NCBI GenBank assembly: GCA_021732385.1
Contig: JAKFVA010000016.1
Span: 1 to 64,000, forward strand
Direction of reading: 5' to 3'
Source of the DNA: Burkholderiales bacterium
GTDB lineage: Bacteria > Pseudomonadota > Gammaproteobacteria > Burkholderiales > Burkholderiaceae_C
Length of the DNA: 64,000 nucleotides
This document shows positions 11,805-18,809 of the stretch, one piece after another. The position numbers and the translations under genes were made by a program. Below the pieces are notes generated by a model. That model was not told the DNA's origin. It saw only the letters and a list, made by a program, of their open reading frames with translations, and did not search any database. The stretch's first letter is position 1, and every line of letters starts with the position of its first letter.

Positions 11805-12053
11805 ATGGCTTTGCTCGACCCTGAAGCTGACCTGTCCATGAGTGTTGTCGTACACGGTGCGTCCGTACTCGACATACTGAAGCGTCACAAAAAACCCATC
11901 GTGACCGACGATCTGATGGAGAAATTCTTAGGCCAGGACTCGCGACGCACAGCCGTGTCATTTTTCTGTGCGCTGGAGTTTCTGTACACGGTTGGCGCCA
12001 TTGATCATTCAAAGTACCGAATCGGCCTGCATAAGACTCAGGAGGCGCGGTAG
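11805..12053 (+). CDS. Orphan ABC-three-component middle-component-like protein
   Basis: The 82-residue protein reads MALLDPEADLSMSVVVHGA, then VLDILKRHKKPIVTDDLMEKF and FFCALEFLYTVGAIDHSKYRI. The order is short leader, helix ending in LK, LxxxF, then FxxALxFLYxxGAID. It matches what I know of the small winged-helix middle components (MC6/MC7 type) of ABC-3C defence systems, which bridge an SMC-like ATPase and an effector. Neither partner is present: the frame before it is broken and no ATPase gene follows. It is therefore probably a leftover of a deleted system. Family assignment is from memory of the pattern and should be treated as moderate. Confidence 0.5.
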   Translation: MALLDPEADLSMSVVVHGASVLDILKRHKKPIVTDDLMEKFLGQDSRRTAVSFFCALEFLYTVGAIDHSKYRIGLHKTQEAR

Positions 12054-12128
12054 AGGTAGGCTTAACTCAAATCCAGCCTGATTTCTGCCGCCTTTTTGCA
12101 GGTAAGCCAGGTAAGGTAAGGTGGATCT

Positions 12129-12495
12129 TCATTCCTTTGAGCATTTTGAGTCTGTTGCTTCTTTGTTTTCGCCAAATGCAACCAAGCAAGCTTCATCGAA
12201 TTCCTGCATGGTTTCGCTGTTGAATACACCAATGCTGAAGAGGGCTTGTGCCGAAGTGTGTATTGCCGCGTCAGCATCACTTCGGTACGACAAATTTATC
12301 GTCACTTCGGGTACCTTTCGGGTTGGTGTGAACCTTGGTTTTTGAGTTATCACCATTGACTTCAACTGCAGGCATCAGACAGGACCGGTCGCACTGAAAC
12401 AGCTTGGCGGCGTCGATCATGTCAACGCTGAAAAGCCCTCTTGCGCTCACATGAATCGACTCGAAGGCTTATTTTTTATAGCTCGGTTTTTTCAT
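12129..12495 (-). pseudogene. Two tandem HigA-like antitoxin N-terminal remnants
   Basis: Two overlapping minus-strand fragments carry the same family N-terminus. Copy 1 starts at the ATG at 12495 (MKKPSYKK), meets an in-frame TAA at 12469-12471, and continues AFESIHVSARGLFSVDMIDAA. Copy 2 (frame from 12365) reads LSYRSDADAAIHTSAQALF, then SETMQEFDEACLVAF. The pattern YKSDA..AIH.SA..LF..G.....TM..FD..CL is that of HigA/NadS-type antitoxins that normally continue into an XRE helix-turn-helix; both copies lack that HTH. No HigB toxin is recognisable. The region is a toxin-antitoxin graveyard between the ABC-3C remnant and the czc remnant. Bases 12496-12587 hold nothing else I recognise. Confidence 0.6.
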
Positions 12496-12587
12496 TTCGG
12501 GCGTCATTCGCCGTCATCGTCTTCAAGATTCTCAGGCAAGTTCATTGATCGTACAACAGCTGATTCAGTGACTGTGCTTCTGAAGGA

Positions 12588-13103
12588 TCAGCCAACTCTC
12601 ATTTCGTTGGCTGGAACATGAAGTTTGCGCCGCGCCAGATCGCGCTCCAGTGCCATAAGAGTGGCGTTGACAGCCAGTTCACGCACTTGTGCCGCGAGCG
12701 CCAGCTTGGCGCTGCGCTGCTGGTTGTCAAATGCGGTGCGGTCGGCGGTGATTTGCGCGGCCGTGGCACTGCGCACACCGGGATTCCACAGCGGCAACCC
12801 CAACTCGGCCTCGTATTCGCGCAGTCCCAGATTGGAAGCTGGGCGGTCGTTGCGGTGCGTCAACGTCACGCTGGGCGGGCTGGAGAGAAACGCTTCTGAG
12901 GCGCGTTGGCGCGCGTTCAGCTCGGCCTGTCTGCTTTGCAACGAACGTACGCTTGGACTCAGTGACCATGCGGCCTCCAGTGACGCCGCCAGAGTGGGTG
13001 GAGCGTCATTCTGCGAATGGGCCGTAGTCGAGACAAGTAACAGCACGGCAACGCCACATGCGTGCCATGGGCCCAAGAAAGGGCGATTGAGATGGATGAA
13101 CAC
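12588..13103 (-). pseudogene. czcC: Truncated CzcC-like outer membrane efflux factor
   Basis: The frame encodes only 171 residues: a signal peptide (HACGVAVLLLVSTTAHSQ), then TLAASLEAAWSLSPSVRSLQSRQAELNARQRASEAFLSSPP and REYEAELGLPLWNPG. This is the start of TolC-family CzcC proteins, which are normally about 400 residues or more. It stops at 12588 after VPANEMRVG, so the C-terminal half of the barrel and tunnel is missing. No CzcB or CzcA follows. A short inverted repeat (CAGCCAAC ... GTTGGCTG, 12589-12613) sits at the break. The gene was probably cut by the rearrangement that brought in the toxin-antitoxin remnants. Confidence 0.75.
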
Positions 13104-13186
13104 AGCGTTCTCCGAAGTGGGTCAACAACTTCGGTGAAGCTCCAAGCGTCAGAGGCCTCTCCGCTGGGAGAGATGAAAAAAACTGC

Positions 13187-13555
13187 TTAAAGATTCACCA
13201 CGACAGGCGTCGTGGTGGCCCATTTAGGGCGTTCGATTCTGGAGAGAGAGCCAGATGAGATATGGGGTGGCCCGACAGGACATCCTAGACCGACCTCGTC
13301 TGCATTGCGCCAGAGGTGGTGGTCAGAACCAAGACCGATTACTGTGGTGTGGTGGGCGTGGTTGTCATGACAAGCATGACTTTCCCCGTCGATTTGGCAG
13401 TGGTCGCAGTTTGGAGAGATCTCAAGGTCGGTGGTGACTACAGACGCATGTCCGTGCACTACCGCATGGGCCACTTCCGCCGTCACATGCGCGTTGGCCA
13501 GGCCCATTTGCAGGGACTGGAACGCAAAAACGACGATGAGCAGGTAGCGCAACAT
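13187..13555 (-). CDS. CzcI-like histidine-rich periplasmic metal-responsive protein
   Basis: The 122-residue product has a signal peptide (MLRYLLIVVFAFQSLQMGLANA) and a central metal-ligand-rich stretch (CDHCQIDGESHACHDNHAHHTT, in parts CDHC and HACHDNHAHH). CzcI proteins are small periplasmic regulators or sensors encoded at the head of czcICBA operons. The order czcI then czcC on the minus strand agrees with that, but the operon downstream is truncated, so only the leader gene looks intact. It lies about 60 bases after lspA and may be read from the cadA promoter or its own. Confidence 0.6.
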   Translation of the reverse strand: MLRYLLIVVFAFQSLQMGLANAHVTAEVAHAVVHGHASVVTTDLEISPNCDHCQIDGESHACHDNHAHHTTVIGLGSDHHLWRNADEVGLGCPVGPPHISSGSLSRIERPKWATTTPVVVNL

Positions 13556-13615
13556 GGATGTGAATGATACGACGGCTTCAGGAAAGTTCAGAGAACGGAG
13601 CGCGATCCAACTTGT

Positions 13616-14155
13616 TCACGGCGAGGCCTTTGACTCAATCGCATTGGGCGACGCGGTATTGAATGAATGCCATACCAACAGCACTGCACCAGCGCAAATG
13701 GCCATGTCTGCCAAGTTAAATGCAGGCCAATGCCAGGTTAGCCAGTACAGATCCAGGTAATCCACCACGTAGCCTCGAAACAGCCTGTCAACCAGATTAC
13801 CCAAAGCGCCACCCAAAAGCGAAGCGAAGGCGAACCGCTCCAGCCGACTGGATGAACGGGACAACGACCAGGCCAGCCACAATGAAATGGCACCGGCCAC
13901 TCCAACGAAAAGCCACCGTTGCCAGCCACCTGCATCAGCAAGAAAACTGAAAGCTGCACCGGTATTGTGAACATGCACAAGGTTGAAGAATGGCGTGACG
14001 GCAATGACCTGAAGGTAGTCGAGCTGCTGGTGCACCCAGGATTTGAATGCCATGTCGAGTACGATGATCAGCAGAACCATCACCCAAACCGACCTGATTG
14101 AAGGCTTGACCTGCAGCACTCTGCGAGCGAAAGGTTTTGGGTTCAAGCTCGTCAT
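13616..14155 (-). CDS. lspA: Lipoprotein signal peptidase II, metal-resistance-linked copy
   Basis: The 179-residue inner membrane aspartic protease starts at the ATG (MTSLNPKPFARRV) that overlaps the stop of the P-type ATPase by four bases. It has four membrane segments and the family signatures VHNTGAAFSFL, GGALGNLVDRLFRGYVVDYLDLYW and AFNLADMAI, which hold the two catalytic aspartates. LspA normally cleaves lipoprotein signal peptides. A copy fused to or coupled with a Pb/Cd ATPase is known from pbr operons (PbrB/PbrC), so this is likely an accessory gene and not the housekeeping lspA. Its job in metal resistance is not clear from sequence. Confidence 0.9.
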   Translation of the reverse strand: MTSLNPKPFARRVLQVKPSIRSVWVMVLLIIVLDMAFKSWVHQQLDYLQVIAVTPFFNLVHVHNTGAAFSFLADAGGWQRWLFVGVAGAISLWLAWSLSRSSSRLERFAFASLLGGALGNLVDRLFRGYVVDYLDLYWLTWHWPAFNLADMAICAGAVLLVWHSFNTASPNAIESKASP

Positions 14156-16374
14156 TTGCGCAGCAATCTCAGGCCATTGGCAACCACCAGCAGGCTGGCG
14201 CCCATGTCGGCAAACACCGCCATCCACATGCTGGGGGTTCCAAACACCGCCATCACCAGAAAGATGCTTTTGATTCCCAGAGCCAGACTGATGTTTTGCC
14301 AAAGCACAGCGTGGGTGCGTTGCGACAGGCGTACCGTCTCGGCCACCCGCTGCAAGTCGTCGTTCATGATCACCACATCGGCGGCTTCAATGGCTGTGTC
14401 CGTGCCAGCACCGCCCATGGCAAAACCAATGTCGGCCTGGGCAAGTGCGGGAGCGTCGTTGATGCCGTCTCCTGCCATTCCTGTCGCACCGTAGCGCTTC
14501 TGCATTTCCTTGATGGCTTCAAGCTTCGCTTCGGGTAGCAGATCGCCCCGCGCATCCTTGATCCCCGCCTGTGCTGCGATAGCTTTCGCGGTAGCGGCGT
14601 TATCGCCTGTCAGCATCACGGGCGTCACCCCCAGTGCCAGAAGTTCATCCACGGCCTGCTTGGAGGATTCCCGGATCGTGTCGGCCACCGCGAAAAGCGC
14701 CAATACGCGGGTTTCATCTGCCAGCAGCGTGATCGTGCGACCTTGTTGCTCATGCACGGCCAACGCTGCTTCAAGCTCAGGTGTACACAAGCCGCGCTCG
14801 TGGATCGAACGGTGATTGCCCAACACAAGGGTTTGTCCGTTAACCGCGCCTGAAACGCCACGACCTGGCAAGGCCACGAAGGTTTCGACAGGCGTAGGTG
14901 CTGTCGCCAGCCCGTTTGTTATCGCTTGGGATACCGGATGGTCCGAGCGCGACGACAAGCTGGCGGCCAGCAGTTTCACTGACGCCTCATCGGCTTGGCC
15001 CCACACTTGCCAGTCCACCAGCTTAGGCTTCCCTTCGGTGATCGTTCCAGTTTTGTCCAGTGCCACCGCTTTCAGAAGCCGTGCGCCTTCCAGATAGGTA
15101 CCGCCCTTGATCAAAATGCCGCGTCGCGCGCCGGCAGACAGTCCGCTGACAACGGTGACTGGTGTGGAAATCACCAATGCGCACGGACAGGCGATGACCA
15201 GCAGAACCAAGGCCTTGTACAAGGCCTCCATCCAGGTCAGGCTGGTCAAAATAGGCATCAGCACGGCAACGGCAACGGCCGTCGCAAAGACGGCTGGTGT
15301 GTAGATCGCTGCAAACCGGTCCACAAAGCGTTGAGTGGGCGCGCGGGTTCCCTGCGCTTGTTCAACAGCATGGATGATGCGCGCCAGCGTGGTGTTGTTG
15401 GCTGCTGCCGTCACACGGAACTCCAGCTCACCCGTCTCGTTGATCGTTCCCGCAAAAACCGCATCCCCAGGCGCCTTGTCTACCGGAATGGACTCGCCTG
15501 TGACGGACGCCTGGTTGATGGCACTGTTGCCTTTGGTGACGACACCATCCAAAGCCACTCTCTCGCCCGGCTTGATGCGAACGATGGCCTCCAGTGGCAC
15601 CGCGCTCGCTGGCGTCACCACCCATTCGCCGTTCGCCCCCAAAACCAGGGCCTCTTCGGGGGCCAGCGCCAGCAGTCCCTTGATGGCGTTGCGTGCACGG
15701 TCCACTGCTTTGGCTTCGATCAGTTCGGCAATGGCGTACAACGCCATCACCATCGCAGCCTCAGGCCACTGTCCTATCAAGAATGCGCCAGTGACTGCGA
15801 CCGACATCAGGGCATTGATGTTGAGCTTGCCGCGCATGAGCGCTGCCAGCCCTTTTTTGTAGGTGCTGATTCCCGCGAGCCAGATCGCCAGTGCCGCCAC
15901 AGCCATGCCCAGACCCTTCCAGATGGCAAGGTCTGGTGCGAAGTAGGCGATGGCTTCGGCAACCACCGCGAAGGCCAAAGCAGCTGCAAGGCGTGCCATG
16001 CCGTCCGATTGACCGTGGGCATGTTCTTCGCTGTCTTCGTCGTCATGGGCAGGTGTGGTTTTGCCCATCTGAACTGGCTGTGGGTCAAAACCCGCTTTGC
16101 GAATGGCGTCCAGAGCCAGTGGCAGCGCTTCGTCAGTGGAATCAATGTTCAGCGTGCGGTCGCCCAACTGAAATCCGAGCGAATGGATGCCTGCAATCGG
16201 CTCCAGCGCTTGGCGAATCTCTGATTCTTCAGCGCTGCAGTCCATAGAGGCGATGCGGAAACGCTGCCCTTTGGTTGTTGGCTTCGCTGCTGCGGTGGTC
16301 GTATTTGCGGACGAACAGCAGGCGGGGGAGCCATTTGGTTCGACTACAGGCGGGGGCGTGTTTTGAGATGTCAT
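14152..16374 (-). CDS. cadA: Cd/Pb/Zn-exporting P-type ATPase
   Basis: The 740-residue P1B-type ATPase exports divalent soft metals across the inner membrane. The N-terminus has a Cys pair (PACCSS, about residue 19) and one HMA-like domain with the variant motif MDCSAEE instead of the usual CxxC. It then shows the TGES actuator loop, the metal-site CPCAL in a membrane helix (about 394), phosphorylation motif DKTGT (about 438), SDHPVS nucleotide site and GDGINDAPAL hinge. It is divergent from the MerR-type regulator and coupled to lspA, the layout of pbr/cad modules. PbrA would be an equally acceptable name; substrate choice among Cd, Pb and Zn cannot be settled here. Confidence 0.93.
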   Translation of the reverse strand: MTSQNTPPPVVEPNGSPACCSSANTTTAAAKPTTKGQRFRIASMDCSAEESEIRQALEPIAGIHSLGFQLGDRTLNIDSTDEALPLALDAIRKAGFDPQPVQMGKTTPAHDDEDSEEHAHGQSDGMARLAAALAFAVVAEAIAYFAPDLAIWKGLGMAVAALAIWLAGISTYKKGLAALMRGKLNINALMSVAVTGAFLIGQWPEAAMVMALYAIAELIEAKAVDRARNAIKGLLALAPEEALVLGANGEWVVTPASAVPLEAIVRIKPGERVALDGVVTKGNSAINQASVTGESIPVDKAPGDAVFAGTINETGELEFRVTAAANNTTLARIIHAVEQAQGTRAPTQRFVDRFAAIYTPAVFATAVAVAVLMPILTSLTWMEALYKALVLLVIACPCALVISTPVTVVSGLSAGARRGILIKGGTYLEGARLLKAVALDKTGTITEGKPKLVDWQVWGQADEASVKLLAASLSSRSDHPVSQAITNGLATAPTPVETFVALPGRGVSGAVNGQTLVLGNHRSIHERGLCTPELEAALAVHEQQGRTITLLADETRVLALFAVADTIRESSKQAVDELLALGVTPVMLTGDNAATAKAIAAQAGIKDARGDLLPEAKLEAIKEMQKRYGATGMAGDGINDAPALAQADIGFAMGGAGTDTAIEAADVVIMNDDLQRVAETVRLSQRTHAVLWQNISLALGIKSIFLVMAVFGTPSMWMAVFADMGASLLVVANGLRLLRK

Positions 16375-16471
16375 GACGCAATTGGAAACCTTGTAGTAAC
16401 CTTAAAGTCAAGCACCATGTTTCGTTGCCCGCCATGGCCCGATGGCTTTACAGATTGTTGGAGATGGTCCG
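16375..16471 (-). promoter_or_regulatory. MerR-type promoter/operator for cadA
   Basis: On the minus strand TTGACT is followed by a long spacer of about 19-20 bases (TTAAGGTTACTACAAGGTTT) before a weak -10. The spacer contains an imperfect dyad, and an over-long spacer with a dyad is the hallmark of promoters activated by MerR-family proteins through DNA distortion. It lies in the gap between divergent cadA and the regulator gene, so it should respond to the metal-bound regulator. Confidence 0.6.
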
Positions 16472-16921
16472 ATGAAGATCAGTGAACTGGCCAAAGCTAC
16501 TCAGACGCAAGCTGAGACGATCCGGTTTTACGAGCGAGAAGGCTTGCTGCCGCAGGCGTCTCGGACGGAGTCCAACTACCGGTTCTATGACGAATCCAGC
16601 ATTGAAAGACTTGCGTTCATCCGGCACTGCCGCTCTTTGGACATGGCGCTGGGAGAAATTCGCACTTTGCTTCGCTTCAAGGATGCCCCCAATGACCAAT
16701 GTGGTGATGTGAACGCCCTTCTTGACGCACACATCGGCCATGTATCAACCCGCATACGCGAATTGAAGGCTATGGAGAAGACGTTGAAGGTCATGCGACT
16801 TCAGTGCCGAGATGCCCAATCGGCCAAGGATTGCGGCATCCTGAACGAGCTGACAGATGCAGCACAAAGGCCTTCGCCAGGTCCGAAACATCGCGGCCAC
16901 ATACAAGGCACGCACCGATAA
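16472..16921 (+). CDS. cadR: MerR-family Cd/Pb-responsive regulator (CadR/PbrR)
   Basis: The 149-residue regulator starts MKISELAKATQTQAETIRFYEREGLLP, the MerR winged HTH, and continues with the dimerisation helix (about 80-112). Candidate metal ligands are C77 (NDQCGDVN), C112 (LQCRD) and C121 (KDCGIL), with a short His-containing tail, matching the CadR/PbrR subgroup. The start at 16472 is chosen because it gives the canonical N-terminus; the in-frame ATG at 16442 is ten codons longer. It is divergent from cadA and likely activates it from the dyad in the shared gap. Confidence 0.9.
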   Translation: MKISELAKATQTQAETIRFYEREGLLPQASRTESNYRFYDESSIERLAFIRHCRSLDMALGEIRTLLRFKDAPNDQCGDVNALLDAHIGHVSTRIRELKAMEKTLKVMRLQCRDAQSAKDCGILNELTDAAQRPSPGPKHRGHIQGTHR

Positions 16922-17024
16922 AGCTGGCGCCATCACATATTGGGGTTTCGGATTCAACAAAGGCCGCATTTCCTGTCACCAGGTTGACCTCCCATCCGGG
17001 AGAGACCTGCAAACAGGAGTGAAT

Positions 17025-17276
17025 ATGGAAGCAGATGACGATGTCGTCTTTTTGGTTTTGGTAAGAACCGAAAAAAAATTGGTGGAGGTAGGTGTTGTCT
17101 TTCGTGGCGAAGTGTTGTTGAGCCTGAAGGACTCCGAAGAGGCTCGAAGACACACACACACGCTGGCAACGCGATTGGCGGACGCCCTCGACATCGACAT
17201 GAAGGAGTACACGTACCGAATCATGAACAGCCAGGTGTTCTGGGATTGGGAAGATGTCGCGACACGCGCGCAATGA
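17025..17276 (+). CDS. Hypothetical protein, 83 residues
   Basis: The ATG at 17025 is preceded by AGGAG (17016-17020) at good spacing, so I prefer it to the much longer open frame that overlaps the regulator gene. The product (MEADDDVVFLVLVRTEKKLVEVGVVFRGEVLLSL...) looks like a small alpha/beta protein with a beta-rich first half and a helical middle (EEARRHTHTLATRLADALDID). I recognise no family. It stands alone between the metal module and the orphan antitoxin genes. Confidence 0.55.
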   Translation: MEADDDVVFLVLVRTEKKLVEVGVVFRGEVLLSLKDSEEARRHTHTLATRLADALDIDMKEYTYRIMNSQVFWDWEDVATRAQ

Positions 17277-17352
17277 TTGACGTGGTGACAAAATAACGCC
17301 ATCAAACTACGATCATGAGCTTCCCATACCAAACAAGCACTAGGCAAAGGTC

Positions 17353-17646
17353 ATGTCTTCTACGACAAGCGGGCGATTGATAACACGCTTGACTGACCAT
17401 GTTCAGAGCAAGTTGCAAACGGCTGCAGACATCGTCGGGTCTACCCTGAACCAATTTGTCGTTCAAGCTGCACTCGAACGCGCAGAAAAGGTGATCGAGA
17501 GTGAGTCAACGCTTGTCCTCAGTCGGAAAGCATCGTTGCAGTTGCTGGAGATGATTGAAAATCCACCTCCAAGGAATCAAAAATTCCTTGAAGCGCAGGC
17601 TTGGTACTACAGGGTACGGTCAAGCGACTGCTCACCGGCTAAATGA
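17353..17646 (+). CDS. Orphan TacA/DUF1778-type antitoxin
   Basis: The 97-residue protein matches the DUF1778 antitoxin pattern. A ribbon-helix-helix N-terminus (RLITRLTDHVQSKLQTAADIVGSTLNQFVVQAALERAEKVIE) is followed by a toxin-binding tail containing LVLSRKASLQLLEMIENPPPRNQKFLEA. TacA antitoxins normally neutralise a GNAT acetyltransferase toxin (TacT) encoded directly downstream, which blocks translation by acetylating charged tRNA. No GNAT gene follows: the next 200 bases are non-coding and end in a terminator. This is probably a solitary antitoxin, either a relic or an anti-addiction gene. Confidence 0.75.
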   Translation: MSSTTSGRLITRLTDHVQSKLQTAADIVGSTLNQFVVQAALERAEKVIESESTLVLSRKASLQLLEMIENPPPRNQKFLEAQAWYYRVRSSDCSPAK

Positions 17647-17749
17647 CGACACCCAAAGATGACCGTTCGAGTTTTGCTTTGCGCTTGCTACGGTCTTTGA
17701 ACCTATGTCTGGCCAACCAGGCAGGCTCATTGTTCTGATCTAAAACAGT

Positions 17750-17786
17750 CCCGGTTCACCTCAGGTTGAACCGGGATTTCTTTTTG
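17750..17786 (+). terminator. Intrinsic terminator after the orphan antitoxin
   Basis: A 10-bp stem (TCCCGGTTCA with TGAACCGGGA, 17750-17777) and a short loop are followed by TTTCTTTTT. It closes the transcript of the TacA-like gene and insulates relB. The bases just before the stem (CTGATCTAAAAC) loosely resemble those before the terminator at 5155. Confidence 0.75.
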
Positions 17787-17877
17787 AGGAATGCTGCGGT
17801 TTGAACTAGGCTGCTCGGTAGATATGCCGAAAGAGAAAACTCCGCTACGTAGCGCAATAGCACGCAAGGAATCAATC

Positions 17878-18141
17878 ATGACTGCCAACACGGTTGTTCG
17901 TGCACGCATTGACCCGCACATAAAGGAAGAAGCAAGCGCCGTTCTCGCTTCAATGGGCCTGACCGTCTCTGATGCCTTCCGTATCTTGCTGACCCGCGTA
18001 GCCCGCGATGAGGCTTTACCGTTCGAGCCTTTAATCCCGAACGAAACCACCATCGCAGCCATGCGCGAGGCCCGCGTCGGCAACCTCAAGCGCTTCGACA
18101 GCGTTGGGGCGTTGATGGCTGACCAGCATGCGGAAGATTGA
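17878..18141 (+). CDS. RelB/DinJ-family antitoxin
   Basis: The 87-residue protein has a ribbon-helix-helix N-terminus (TANTVVRARIDPHIKEEASAVLASMGLTVSDAFRILLTRVARD) and the C-terminal toxin-neutralising region (PNETTIAAMREARVG...FDSVGALMAD). These are the RelB/DinJ signatures. The ATG at 17878 gives the family start; the in-frame extension upstream lacks similarity. Its toxin gene overlaps the end of this frame but is truncated after about 18 codons, so the antitoxin is now an orphan. Confidence 0.85.
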   Translation: MTANTVVRARIDPHIKEEASAVLASMGLTVSDAFRILLTRVARDEALPFEPLIPNETTIAAMREARVGNLKRFDSVGALMADQHAED

Positions 18142-18211
18142 GCCGACCGCCAAATTCCGCCGCAGCTACGGACTACGAAGAAAAGCCTCCAGGAACACCA
18201 GGAGGCTCTAG
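18128..18211 (+). pseudogene. Truncated YafQ/RelE-type toxin
   Basis: An ATG inside the last codons of the RelB-like gene opens the frame MRKIEPTAKFRRSYGLRK, a very typical start of YafQ/RelE mRNA interferases (MRKIEPTAKFKRDYKRE-like). Homology stops at about codon 18. The frame then enters the terminator hairpin of the minus-strand RNA element and ends at a TAG at 18211. The toxin fold, normally about 90 residues, is absent. Confidence 0.65.
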
Positions 18212-18276
18212 GAGTCACAACCTAAGCTTTCAACACTTTAGTTGAACGTCTCGCATAAGGCACCCGTTTTTTCATT
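18180..18276 (-). ncRNA. Second copy of the tracrRNA-like RNA body, with terminator
   Basis: Read on the minus strand, this stretch repeats the body of the 5083-5186 RNA. The first 18 bases are identical (AATGAAAAAACGGGTGCC), then CGAG.CGTTCAA.TAA..TGTTGA is shared at 20 of 24 positions, and both end in AG(A/G)(A/G)CCTCC, loop, GGAGG and a T-rich run. It lacks the hairpin arm GGCAC and has no 36-nt anti-repeat in front; instead the 86-residue gene ends six bases upstream. It lies where the YafQ-like toxin gene is broken, so it may mark the edge of an inserted segment. It could also simply be the terminator of the small gene upstream. Confidence 0.5.
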
Positions 18277-18282
18277 GCTGAT

Positions 18283-18543
18283 CTAACCAGTAAATTTCAG
18301 CGCAGTCAAAACAAAGACCATGCCACCCAGTACCATCCAGGCCAGCCGCCAGGTCTGGTCTATCAGGGTTTTTAAAATTTCAGCACGCAGCGCTTCAACC
18401 TCTGCCTTGCTGATGATTACCATCGCATGTTCCATATAGCGTTGGTCAATAGATTTTGACAATGCATCAGCGACGCGCTCCGCCTTTTCGGTCGGTACGC
18501 CAACGGCTACCAGTGCTGAATACAGCTCAGATTCGATTTGCAT
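18283..18543 (-). CDS. Small coiled-coil membrane protein (DUF1640-like)
   Basis: The 86-residue product has an N-terminal amphipathic region (SELYSALVAVGVPTEKAERVADALSK), a helical linker (EVEALRAEILKTLIDQTWR) and one C-terminal transmembrane helix (LAWMVLGGMVFVLTALKF). This order resembles DUF1640/CCDC90-like small proteins common on mobile elements; their function is unknown. On the minus strand it lies between the CRISPR-like array upstream and the RNA element downstream, so all three could share a transcript. Confidence 0.6.
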   Translation of the reverse strand: MQIESELYSALVAVGVPTEKAERVADALSKSIDQRYMEHAMVIISKAEVEALRAEILKTLIDQTWRLAWMVLGGMVFVLTALKFTG

Positions 18544-18641
18544 TGAGTCCCTCCAGTCTAGCCAGGATTGCCCTGAGTTGCTCAGATGTGTTTTACATGG
18601 GGCGGCCCAGCCACCTCATGCACTATCAGCGAAGCGCCTAC

Positions 18642-18809
18642 GTTCCAAGGCCCTGTCGACGGCTTGCTTGATAGACTTGTTTCTTGTTCAAGCACGAGGG
18701 CCGTGCAGTTCCAAGGCCCTGTCGACGGCTTGCTTGATAGACTTGCAAGTCAGCTCCACCTTCAGCCTGCAAAGTTCCAAGGCCCTGTCGACGGCTTGCT
18801 TGATAGACT
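18642..18809 (-). CRISPR. Orphan mini CRISPR-like array: three 36-nt repeats, two 30-nt spacers
   Basis: Three identical copies of a 36-nt repeat lie at 18642-18677, 18708-18743 and 18774-18809, beginning GTTCCAAGGCCCTGTCGACG and ending GCTTGCTTGATAGACT on the plus strand. The spacers, 18678-18707 and 18744-18773, are both exactly 30 nt and unrelated to each other. Perfect repeats with equal, dissimilar spacers argue for CRISPR over a decayed tandem duplication, and 36/30 is usual for type II-C and some type V loci. The diverged relative at 5036 pairs best with a minus-strand transcript, so I infer minus-strand transcription. No cas gene is in the window. On the minus strand the repeats also translate as SIKQAVDRALEL, so a coding repeat remains a weaker alternative. 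Confidence 0.7.

Noticed and set aside
16857-17024. Longer start for the 83-residue hypothetical protein
   Set aside because: The extension lies within the cadR reading frame on the same strand and lacks a ribosome site; the ATG at 17025 has AGGAG at correct spacing.
17277-18282. Integron cassettes with attC sites between the small genes
   Set aside because: The intergenic stretches do not share a common attC-like repeat with conserved GTTRRRY ends, and no integrase was seen.
5036-18809. The 36-nt similarity at both island edges as attL/attR sites or transposon ends
   Set aside because: Repeats are in the same orientation, so they are not inverted transposon ends. No integrase or resolvase is present in between, and the mismatches favour RNA pairing in one orientation, which att sites would not show.
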